This document shows, in pieces, positions 24,630 through 31,950 of a stretch of DNA of 64,000 nt (within the stretch, counting starts at the first letter, position 1; each line of letters begins with the position of its first letter). The position numbers and the translations under genes are program-made. Source of the DNA: an uncultured Collinsella sp. (GTDB lineage Bacteria > Actinomycetota > Coriobacteriia > Coriobacteriales > Coriobacteriaceae); the NCBI GenBank assembly GCA_900545055.1, contig UQXP01000001.1:43430-107429 (forward strand), given 5' to 3'. Below the pieces are notes generated by a model that was not told the origin of the DNA, ran no database searches, and saw only the letters and a program-made list of their open reading frames with translations.

Positions 24630-25529
24630 GTGTCCGATCGTCCCAAGGCAATTGCTCCCAAGACATCTGAGCGCAAGGCTGTCGCTGCGGGAGCGCCCGC
24701 AGCGAAGAATGGCACCGGTTCGTGGCTTGCCGGCTTTATCACCCGTGCCGCCGCCGGTATCGTCTATGCCGTTGTCTTTATCCTGTGCCTGGTTTTGGGT
24801 ATCGTGCCCACTGCCATCTTTGTTTCTGTCATGAGCGGTCTGTGCTGCTATGAGTTTTTCCGTATGACGAGGCTCGATGGCAAGATGGCTAACGAGCGCA
24901 TGGGTATCGCTGCCGCCGTACTCTTTCCGCTGTCGGCGTTGGGCGATTCGATGTTGCTGAATGCCCTGCTTTTTGCCCTGATGCTCGCTGTGGGCATTTG
25001 GTATGTCTGGTCGCCGCGTACCCGCATCTCTGATGTGGCCGTGACGCTCATGGGTCCCATCTACACTGGCTTTATGCTGTCGGCTATCGTGCTGCTGCGC
25101 GATGCCGTGCCCGGTTTTGCCGGTGCCCTGCTTTCAGTGGGCGTTTGCGCGTCCCTTTGGGTCTCCGATTCGTTTGCCTACATCGTGGGCAGCCGTATCG
25201 GCAAGCACAAGATGGTTCCCAAGATTTCTCCCAAAAAGAGCTGGGAGGGGTTTGTCGGCGGCATCCTGGGCTCGGTTTTGATTTGGCTCATCCTGTGGGC
25301 GACGCACTTCTACAAGCTCAGCCTGCCCTATGCGCTGCTGTGCGGCGTGGTTGTGTCCATTCTGGGCGTTATCGGCGACCTTATCGAGTCGCGCATCAAG
25401 CGCGGTGTGGGCGTCAAGGATTCCGGCAACCTTATCCCGGGCCACGGCGGCATGCTCGATCGTAGCGATTCGCTTATCTTCGGCTGCATCACCGCGCAGC
25501 TGTTGCTGATGATCGGAGGCGTGCTGTAA
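24630..25529 (+). CDS. cdsA: Phosphatidate cytidylyltransferase
   Basis: CdsA is a membrane enzyme that makes CDP-diacylglycerol from phosphatidate and CTP for phospholipid synthesis. Multiple hydrophobic segments run from about residue 37 to the C-terminus, and the family signature is seen in KKSWEGFVGG and DSGNLIPGHGGMLDRSDSL. About 30 polar residues precede the first membrane span. The GTG at 24630 follows uppS by 2 bases and the stop overlaps the dxr ATG. Confidence 0.95.
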   Translation: MSDRPKAIAPKTSERKAVAAGAPAAKNGTGSWLAGFITRAAAGIVYAVVFILCLVLGIVPTAIFVSVMSGLCCYEFFRMTRLDGKMANERMGIAAAVLFPLSALGDSMLLNALLFALMLAVGIWYVWSPRTRISDVAVTLMGPIYTGFMLSAIVLLRDAVPGFAGALLSVGVCASLWVSDSFAYIVGSRIGKHKMVPKISPKKSWEGFVGGILGSVLIWLILWATHFYKLSLPYALLCGVVVSILGVIGDLIESRIKRGVGVKDSGNLIPGHGGMLDRSDSLIFGCITAQLLLMIGGVL

Positions 25530-26716
25530 TGTCTTTCCAGACGACGTATGGCTCCGATGGACGTCTCCGCGTTGCCATCCTGGGCTGTACAGGCTCTATC
25601 GGCACCCAGGCGCTCGATGTGTGCCGCCAGCATGCCGATCGCCTGCAGGTGACGGCGCTGTCCGTTAACTCCAGTACCTCTGAGCTCGTTGCCGCTGCCC
25701 GTGAGTTCTCGGTTCCGGCGGTTGCCGTGGCCGATGCCGCTCATGGCGATGACGCCGTGCTGCAGGAGCTGCCCGAGGGAACGAAGCTCGGCGTTGGCGC
25801 GCAGGCGGTTTGCGAGCTCGCGCGTCGCGACGATGTCGACTGCGTGCTCGTCGCTATTGTGGGCGCCGCCGGTCTCGAGGCGAGCCATGCGGCCTTGACC
25901 TCGAATAAGCGCCTTGCCCTTGCCAACAAGGAGTCCCTCGTCGTCGGTGGCGACTTGCTTATGCCGTTGGCACAACCGGGCCAGCTTATTCCGGTCGACT
26001 CTGAGCATTCCGCCATCTACCAGTGCTATCTGGGGGAGAACCCGCGCGAGGCCCACTGCATTTGGCTCACCTGCTCGGGCGGTCCGTTCTTTGGCCGCAC
26101 GCGCGACGAGCTCGATCGCGTGACGCGTGCCGATGCCCTCGCGCATCCCACGTGGGCCATGGGTGCCAAGATCACCATTGACTCCGCCACCCTCATGAAC
26201 AAGGGCCTGGAGCGCATTGAGGCCATGCATCTGTTTAACTGCGACCTCGATTTCATTAACGTGGTCGTGCAGCGTCAGTCCAAGATTCACTCTATGGTCG
26301 AGTTCGCCGACGGCTCCGTGATGGCGCATCTCGGTGCATCCGACATGCGTATTCCCATCCAGTTCGCGTTCTCGTATCCCGAGCGTTGGGATACCCCGGC
26401 GCCTCGTATCGATTTCCGCGAGCTGGGGCAGCTCACGTTTGATGCTGCCGACATGGATACCTTCCGCTGTCTGGCACTGGCCGAGCGTGCCGGCAAGACG
26501 GGTGGCACCATGCCGTGCGTGCTCAATGCCGCCAACGAGGTTGCCGTCGATGCCTTCCTGCACGATGGCTGCAGCTTTACCGATATCGATCGCATTGTGG
26601 AATCCTGCATGGACGCCCACGATATGCAGGCGGTCGATTCGTTTGAGCAGCTTCGCGACATCGATGCGTGGGCGCGTGAAAAGGCTGCGCAGGTGCTCGC
26701 CGCAACCCGTTCCTAA
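25529..26716 (+). CDS. dxr: 1-deoxy-D-xylulose 5-phosphate reductoisomerase
   Basis: Dxr carries out the NADPH-dependent second step of the DXP isoprenoid pathway. The NADPH-binding motif LGCTGSIGTQALDV, the catalytic region NKESLVVGG and PVDSEHSAIYQCL-like block (PVDSEHSAIYQC), and MNKGLERIEAMHLF are present. 395 residues is typical. The ATG at 25529 overlaps the cdsA stop. Together with ispG and uppS in the same operon it links precursor supply to undecaprenyl carrier synthesis. Confidence 0.97.
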   Translation: MSFQTTYGSDGRLRVAILGCTGSIGTQALDVCRQHADRLQVTALSVNSSTSELVAAAREFSVPAVAVADAAHGDDAVLQELPEGTKLGVGAQAVCELARRDDVDCVLVAIVGAAGLEASHAALTSNKRLALANKESLVVGGDLLMPLAQPGQLIPVDSEHSAIYQCYLGENPREAHCIWLTCSGGPFFGRTRDELDRVTRADALAHPTWAMGAKITIDSATLMNKGLERIEAMHLFNCDLDFINVVVQRQSKIHSMVEFADGSVMAHLGASDMRIPIQFAFSYPERWDTPAPRIDFRELGQLTFDAADMDTFRCLALAERAGKTGGTMPCVLNAANEVAVDAFLHDGCSFTDIDRIVESCMDAHDMQAVDSFEQLRDIDAWAREKAAQVLAATRS

Positions 26717-26741
26717 CCCATAAGGATTGCTTTTTCGTTTT

Positions 26742-28103
26742 ATGGATACTGTTCTGAGCGTTCTCTCATCGGTCTTTTGGGGCCTGCTGATGCTTTCCGT
26801 CCTCGTGTTTTTGCACGAGGGCGGCCACTTTTTGGCGGCGCGTGCCTGCGGCGTCCGTGTGACCGAGTTCTTTTTGGGTCTGCCGTGCCGCTTTGACATC
26901 CATTACACGTCGCGTCGCATTGGAACCAAGTTTGGCGTGACCCCGCTGCTGCTGGGTGGCTACGCTGCCATCTGCGGTATGGATCCGACCGATGTTTCGT
27001 GCGCCGATCGCGTGCTCGCGGCTATCTATCGTCATGGTCGCGTGACCGTGGCCGACCTTGCTGTCGAGCTCGAGCTTTCCGAGGAGGTTGTGCTCGAGGC
27101 ATGCGCCCTTTTGCTGGGCTGGGGCTCCATCGCGCCCTGGTATGAGGAAGGGGAGAAGCCCTCGCCGAGCTACTATCCCACCAAGTACCAGACTCTGCCG
27201 CGTGACGCGGCGGGTTATACCACCTTTGACGGCCGTCGGTTCGATCGCGGGCATGCGACTGCCGAGGGCGATGTATGGGAACTGCCGTGCGACGAGGCCG
27301 AATTCCTTGCGCGCGAGCGCTCGCACACCTATTTGGGCCAGGGCTTTGTCAAGCGTGCCTTTATGCTGCTTGCGGGCATTATCGTCAATATCCTGACGGG
27401 TTTTTTGCTCCTTATGAGCATCTATTCCATCGCAGGTGTCACCGTGCCGGTGGATACCAATGTGATTGGCCAGGTTGACGAAGGCTCGATTGCCGCCTCG
27501 GCGGGAATCGAGGGCGGCGACGCGATTCTTTCGGTCGACGGTGTATCGTGCTCCACATGGATGGACGTTTACGATGCTATCGGCAAGGCCGCCGGTAAGG
27601 ACGATATCGCCATCGAGTATGAGCGCGATGGCAAGCAGTGCTCGACCTCGGTCGCACTCAAAGAGAACGAACGCCTGGGCGTTTATGCCTCTACGCAGGT
27701 GGTTCGTTTGGACCCCATCACGTCGGGCCGCCTGTCGTTCTCCTATGTTGTGCAGACAGCGGAGGGCGTGATGCGCCTGCTCCAGCCGCAGCATACGATG
27801 GAGATTCTCGATCAGTCCTCTTCGATCGTGGGTATTAGCGTTATGTCCTCACAGGCTGCTGCTGCCGGCCCTGCCACGTTCCTTTCGTTTGCCGCCCTCA
27901 TTTCATTCTCGCTTGGCTTTATGAACCTGCTGCCCATCCCGCCACTCGATGGCGGCAAGCTAGTCATCGAGATCATTCAGAAGATTGCGGGCCGCGAGCT
28001 TCCGCTCAAGGTCCAGACGATTGTGAGCTATGTGGGCATCGCGCTCTTTGCGCTGCTGTTTGTCTATATGCTTCGTTCCGACATCCTTCGATTTATTCTG
28101 TAG
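26742..28103 (+). CDS. rseP: RseP-family site-2 metalloprotease with large insertion
   Basis: RseP proteases cut membrane-embedded substrates such as anti-sigma factors or leftover signal peptides. The zinc motif HEGGH is at residues 25-29 in the first membrane segment, a PDZ domain covers about 240-330, and the second zinc site is in NLLPIPPLDGGK. Between the GGYA motif (72-75) and the VKRAFMLLAGIIVN segment (203-216) lie about 125 residues instead of the usual 30-40, including a winged-helix-like stretch (about 86-135). The ATG at 26742 is chosen; a TTG at 26727 overlaps the only AAGGA. It lies in the conserved dxr-rseP-ispG order. Confidence 0.92.
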   Translation: MDTVLSVLSSVFWGLLMLSVLVFLHEGGHFLAARACGVRVTEFFLGLPCRFDIHYTSRRIGTKFGVTPLLLGGYAAICGMDPTDVSCADRVLAAIYRHGRVTVADLAVELELSEEVVLEACALLLGWGSIAPWYEEGEKPSPSYYPTKYQTLPRDAAGYTTFDGRRFDRGHATAEGDVWELPCDEAEFLARERSHTYLGQGFVKRAFMLLAGIIVNILTGFLLLMSIYSIAGVTVPVDTNVIGQVDEGSIAASAGIEGGDAILSVDGVSCSTWMDVYDAIGKAAGKDDIAIEYERDGKQCSTSVALKENERLGVYASTQVVRLDPITSGRLSFSYVVQTAEGVMRLLQPQHTMEILDQSSSIVGISVMSSQAAAAGPATFLSFAALISFSLGFMNLLPIPPLDGGKLVIEIIQKIAGRELPLKVQTIVSYVGIALFALLFVYMLRSDILRFIL

Positions 28104-28116
28104 GGGAGTGTTTGGA

Positions 28117-29199
28117 TTGTCTTTATCCCATCCTTTGCCTCGCGAGCTGACGCGCCCCGTGCATGTGGGCGGCGTGCAGATCGGTGGCGGCGCGCCGGTG
28201 GTGGTCCAATCTATGACCTGCACCGATACCGCTGATGCCCAGGCAACGCTTGCGCAAGTGTGCGCGTTGGCGCAGGCTGGCTGCGATATCGTGCGCGTGA
28301 GCGTGCCCTCCGAGGCCGCGCTTGAGGGCTTCCGCACCATCTGTGCCGAGTCTCCGGTGCCGATTGTCGCCGATATCCACTTTAACCATAAGCTCGCCAT
28401 TGGTGCCGTTGAGGCCGGTGCCGCCAAGCTGCGCATCAATCCCGGCAATATCGGCGATTGGGCCAAGGTTGACGCGGTGATCGATGCTGCGGGTGCCGCG
28501 GGCTGTGCGATTCGCATTGGCGTGAACGCGGGCTCGCTTGAGCAAGATATTGCCGAGCGCGACGACCTCACGCAGCCCGAAAAGCTCGTGATGTCGAGCG
28601 AGCGCTTCGTCAAGCACTTTGAGGATCGCGGCTTTACGAACATTGTGCTTTCGGCCAAGGCCCATAGCGTGCAAACGACGCTCGATACCTATCGAGCCCT
28701 GTCACGTGAGATTCCCCACGTTCCGCTTCACCTGGGCGTGACGGAGGCGGGGACCAAGCTTCAGGGCACCATCAAGAGCTCTGTAGGCTTGGGTATCTTG
28801 CTTTCCGAAGGCATCGGCGACACCATGCGTGTGTCGCTCACGGCCGATCCGGTTGAGGAGCCGCCGGTCGCCTGGGGAATTCTACAGTCGCTGGGCCTGC
28901 GTCGCCGTGGTCCCGAGATTGTCTCGTGCCCCACGTGCGCCCGCTGCCAGGTTAACCTCATTCCCATCGCCGAGGAGGTCACCGAGCGGCTTAAGAACTA
29001 TTCCGCGCCGCTTTCGATTGCCGTCATGGGATGTGCCGTTAATGGCCCCGGTGAGGCTTCTGATGCCGACCTGGGCGTTGCTTGCGGACGTGGTCAGGCC
29101 TTGCTCTTTTCGCATGGCCAGATCATTGGTAAAGTAGCTGAGGACCAAATTGTCGACGCGCTTATGGCAGAGGTCGACAAGCTTATTGAGGAGAAATAA
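28117..29199 (+). CDS. ispG: 4-hydroxy-3-methylbut-2-enyl diphosphate synthase
   Basis: IspG is the [4Fe-4S] enzyme of the penultimate DXP-pathway step that makes HMBPP. The N-terminal TIM barrel shows VVVQSMTCTDT and RINPGNIG; the C-terminal cluster-binding part shows CPTCARC and MGCAVNGPGEA. 360 residues is typical of the short bacterial form. The start is TTG at 28117 with AGGGGAG 8 bases upstream. proS begins immediately after its stop. Confidence 0.96.
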   Translation: MSLSHPLPRELTRPVHVGGVQIGGGAPVVVQSMTCTDTADAQATLAQVCALAQAGCDIVRVSVPSEAALEGFRTICAESPVPIVADIHFNHKLAIGAVEAGAAKLRINPGNIGDWAKVDAVIDAAGAAGCAIRIGVNAGSLEQDIAERDDLTQPEKLVMSSERFVKHFEDRGFTNIVLSAKAHSVQTTLDTYRALSREIPHVPLHLGVTEAGTKLQGTIKSSVGLGILLSEGIGDTMRVSLTADPVEEPPVAWGILQSLGLRRRGPEIVSCPTCARCQVNLIPIAEEVTERLKNYSAPLSIAVMGCAVNGPGEASDADLGVACGRGQALLFSHGQIIGKVAEDQIVDALMAEVDKLIEEK

Positions 29200-30921
29200 A
29201 TGACCCGAGCAATGTATATGTCTAAGCTCTATGCGCCGACGCTTAAAGAGGATCCGGCGGACGCTGAGCTCGCCAGCCACCGCCTGCTGCTCCGTGCCGG
29301 CATGATCCGCAAGGAGGCCGCCGGTCTGTATTCCTACCTGCCGCTCGCATGGCGCTCGATTCGCAAGATTGAGAACATCGTGCGCGACGAGATGGACGCC
29401 GCCGGCGCCCAGGAGCTTATGATGCCTATCATGGTCGATGCCGAGTTGTGGCGTGAGTCCGGCCGTATCGATGCCTATGGCAAGGAGCTTGTGCGCTTTG
29501 ACGACCGTCATGGTCGCGAGTTCGTGCTGGGCCCCACGCACGAGGAGACCGTCACGGCCCTGGTGCGCAACGAGCTGCGCTCCTATAAGCAGCTGCCAGT
29601 GAACCTCTATCACATCCAGGATAAGTTCCGCGACGAGTTCCGTCCCCGTTTTGGCCTGATGCGCGGTCGCGAGTTCATCATGAAGGATGCCTACAGCTTC
29701 TCCGCCACGCAGGAGAGCTTGCAGGAGGAGTATGACAAGATGAAGCAGGCCTACGCTAACATTTGCGAGCGCTGCTACATCAAGGCCTTGCCCGTCGTTG
29801 CCGACTCCGGCGAGATCGGTGGCGATACCTCCGTCGAGTACATGGCTTTGGCCGACGCCGGCGAGGCTTCTCTCGTCTATTGCGATGACTGCGGTTTTGC
29901 CGCCGATGATGAGGCTGCAAGCACCAAGGTCGTCGTGACTGAGGGTCCCGGTGACGGTACGCTTACCAAGGTCGAGACTCCGGGCATGGGCACCATTGAG
30001 GCCGTTGCTAAGTTCTTTGGGTTCCCCGAGAACGGCACGCGCAAGTCCCTGGCGCTCATCGATGCCGAGGGCAAGCCCGTCGTGGCCATCGTCCCGGGCG
30101 ATCATGAGCTCAACGACTGCAAGGCCGAGCATGTCTTTGGCAAGGGTTATCGCATGATGACGGACGAGGAGCTCCAGACCTACGGTCTGCACAAGGGCTT
30201 TATCGGACCGGTTAACTTGCCCGAGGGCATCCGTCTGGTTTGCGACGAGAGCCTGCGCGAGTCCAAGCAGTGGGCCTGCGGTGCCAACGAGGTCGATTAT
30301 CACTTTACCGGTGCCTGCCCCGAGCGCGACTTTACCGTCGATGAGTGGGCAGATCTGGTCACCGTCGTTGCCGGCGATCCCTGCCCGCACTGCGGCAAGC
30401 CGCTCTCTGCTGCTCGCGGCATCGAGGTCTCGCAGGTCTTCCAGCTGGGTACCAAGTATTCCGAGGCCATGGGCGCCACCTTTATGGACGAGGACGGCAA
30501 GGAGAAGCCGCTTATCATGGGTTGCTACGGCGTGGGCGTGTCCCGCTCGCTTGCTGCCGTCGTGGAGCAGCACAACGACGAGCACGGTATCGTCTGGCCG
30601 GTTTCCGTTGCCCCGTACGAGGTCGCTGTGATTCCGCTCGATCCCAAGAAGGAGGAGTGCGCAACCGTCTGCGACCAAATCGTCGAGGGCTTGTGCGCCG
30701 AGGGTATCGAGGTCGTCGTCGACGACCGTGACGAGCGTCCCGGCTTTAAGTTTGCCGATAACGACCTTATGGGATTCCCGTATCAGGTGGTGCTTGGCAA
30801 GCGTGGCCTTAAGAATGGCACCGTTGAGCTCAAGGACCGTGCCACGGGCGAGCGCGAGGACGTGGCGATTGACGAGGTCGTCGCCAAGGTTGCCGAGCTT
30901 GTTAAGGCGGCCCGCCGTTAA
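29200..30921 (+). CDS. proS: Prolyl-tRNA synthetase (bacterial type)
   Basis: ProS charges tRNA-Pro. Class II motifs are seen in YLPLAWRSIRKIE, FRPRFGLMRGREFIMKDAYSF and GCYGVGVSRSLAAV. The editing insertion (INS/YbaK-like) occupies about residues 225-400 and should hydrolyse mischarged Ala-tRNA-Pro. The C-terminal anticodon-binding domain follows. 573 residues is the bacterial ProS1 size. The ATG at 29200 abuts the ispG stop and the gene closes the long pyrH-proS operon. Confidence 0.97.
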   Translation: MTRAMYMSKLYAPTLKEDPADAELASHRLLLRAGMIRKEAAGLYSYLPLAWRSIRKIENIVRDEMDAAGAQELMMPIMVDAELWRESGRIDAYGKELVRFDDRHGREFVLGPTHEETVTALVRNELRSYKQLPVNLYHIQDKFRDEFRPRFGLMRGREFIMKDAYSFSATQESLQEEYDKMKQAYANICERCYIKALPVVADSGEIGGDTSVEYMALADAGEASLVYCDDCGFAADDEAASTKVVVTEGPGDGTLTKVETPGMGTIEAVAKFFGFPENGTRKSLALIDAEGKPVVAIVPGDHELNDCKAEHVFGKGYRMMTDEELQTYGLHKGFIGPVNLPEGIRLVCDESLRESKQWACGANEVDYHFTGACPERDFTVDEWADLVTVVAGDPCPHCGKPLSAARGIEVSQVFQLGTKYSEAMGATFMDEDGKEKPLIMGCYGVGVSRSLAAVVEQHNDEHGIVWPVSVAPYEVAVIPLDPKKEECATVCDQIVEGLCAEGIEVVVDDRDERPGFKFADNDLMGFPYQVVLGKRGLKNGTVELKDRATGEREDVAIDEVVAKVAELVKAARR

Positions 30922-30952
30922 TCGACGTTTCTGCTATTAGATGTAATTGCGG

Positions 30953-31000
30953 GACTGCTCCGTATCTCTCTTAGGAAGAGATGCGGAGCAGTCTATTTTG
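30953..31000 (+). terminator. Intrinsic terminator after proS
   Basis: A 17-bp stem (30953-30969 with 30977-30993, one G-U pair) with a 7-base loop is followed by TATTTTG. It ends the pyrH-proS transcript. Confidence 0.88.
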
Positions 31001-31028
31001 TTGCGTGAATAAACTCGATGGGTAAAGG

Positions 31029-31063
31029 AAAACCCCACAGCCCATATGAGCTGCGGGGTTTTC
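31029..31063. terminator. Bidirectional terminator between convergent genes
   Basis: AAAACCCCACAGC (31029-31041) pairs with GCTGCGGGGTTTT (31050-31062) with one A-C mismatch. A-tract and T-tract flank both sides, so it can stop read-through from proS and end the - strand kinase gene. Confidence 0.75.
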
Positions 31064-31097
31064 TTGTGCCTCCGATGCGAAATAAATCGCTCAGATA

Positions 31098-31862
31098 TTA
31101 CTGATAATCGACGACGTCGATCCAGTTCTTCAGGAACTCATCGTTCACGTTGCGCTTACGAGCGAGCTCGGAAGCGGCGACGATGCTCGTCCACTGACGC
31201 ACGACCTGCATGGGCATGTCGGCGCGGTCGCAGTAGAGCTCCAGGTAGGCCTCGGCCTGATCCTTGCTGTTGAGGGCGAAGAGCAGGTAGGTGGTGGCAA
31301 CGTCGGCAGCAGGGGAGCCCTGGGTGGCGTGTGCCCAGTCGCACACATAGAGCTGGCCGTCGTCGCCGACGATGACGTTGGAGGGGTTGAAGTCGCCGTG
31401 GCAGACCTTGAACTCCTTGGTCATGCCGTCCAGACGCTCCTGAAGGTTGTAGCGCGTGGTGGCATTGAGCTGATCAAGGCTGTCGATCATGCGGGCGAAC
31501 TTGTCGCGCTGACGGTTGAGCAGCGGGGAGGTGTAGCCGTGGATCTCGATCTGGAGGTCGACGAACATCTCGAGATACTCACCAAAGCGCTGGGGCTCGG
31601 CAGTCATCTTCTCGGCAAGGGTGGTGCCCGGAACCTTCTCGGTCACGAGCGCCCAGCCGTTGGCGTTCTCGAGCTGGGAAACCTCGAGAGCCTTGGGGCT
31701 GCGGATGCCGCACTCATTGATGCGGGCAAGATTCAAAGCCTCGTTGAACACGTCGGAGACAGGCTTGGTCTCGTTAAAGACCTTGACGATCTTGTCGCCC
31801 AGGTCGTAAACGACCTTGTTGCCACGGCGGACGAGCTCGGTCTTGGAATCGGGTAGCAGCAT
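31098..31862 (-). CDS. Phosphotransferase-fold (APH/choline kinase-like) protein
   Basis: This 254-residue protein has the aminoglycoside-phosphotransferase kinase fold. The catalytic loop is HGDFNPSNV and the metal-binding aspartate lies in LYVCDWAHA; an N-terminal lysine in GDKIVKVFNE is the likely ATP-contact. Family members phosphorylate small molecules such as choline, sugars or antibiotics, and the substrate here cannot be predicted. The ATG has AAAGGA upstream. It lies 88 bases after adhE on the same strand with a non-U-tailed hairpin between them, so partial co-transcription is possible. Resistance function is not implied. Confidence 0.8.
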   Translation of the reverse strand: MLLPDSKTELVRRGNKVVYDLGDKIVKVFNETKPVSDVFNEALNLARINECGIRSPKALEVSQLENANGWALVTEKVPGTTLAEKMTAEPQRFGEYLEMFVDLQIEIHGYTSPLLNRQRDKFARMIDSLDQLNATTRYNLQERLDGMTKEFKVCHGDFNPSNVIVGDDGQLYVCDWAHATQGSPAADVATTYLLFALNSKDQAEAYLELYCDRADMPMQVVRQWTSIVAASELARKRNVNDEFLKNWIDVVDYQ

Positions 31863-31894
31863 GGTTGCATCCTTTCAACGATGCGATAGAAGCG

Positions 31895-31933
31895 ACGGCG
31901 GGGGTGTGTGAAACACCCGTGCACCCCCGCCGT
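31895..31933 (-). other. Stem-loop between adhE and kinase gene
   Basis: A perfect 12-bp inverted repeat (31895-31906 with 31922-31933, ACGGCGGGGGTG type) sits between adhE and the kinase gene. On the - strand it is not followed by a T-run, so it may be an mRNA-stabilising or partial-termination hairpin rather than a standard terminator. Confidence 0.6.
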
Positions 31934-31950
31934 TAAAAACCGTGCTAAAA

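Noticed and set aside
30945..31065. The two hairpins after proS as a riboswitch or ncRNA.
   Set aside because: Both are simple stems with T-runs between convergent genes, so terminators explain them.
31098..31862. Antibiotic resistance gene (aminoglycoside phosphotransferase).
   Set aside because: Only the general kinase fold is visible; there is no mobile context around it or subclass signature that supports a resistance role.
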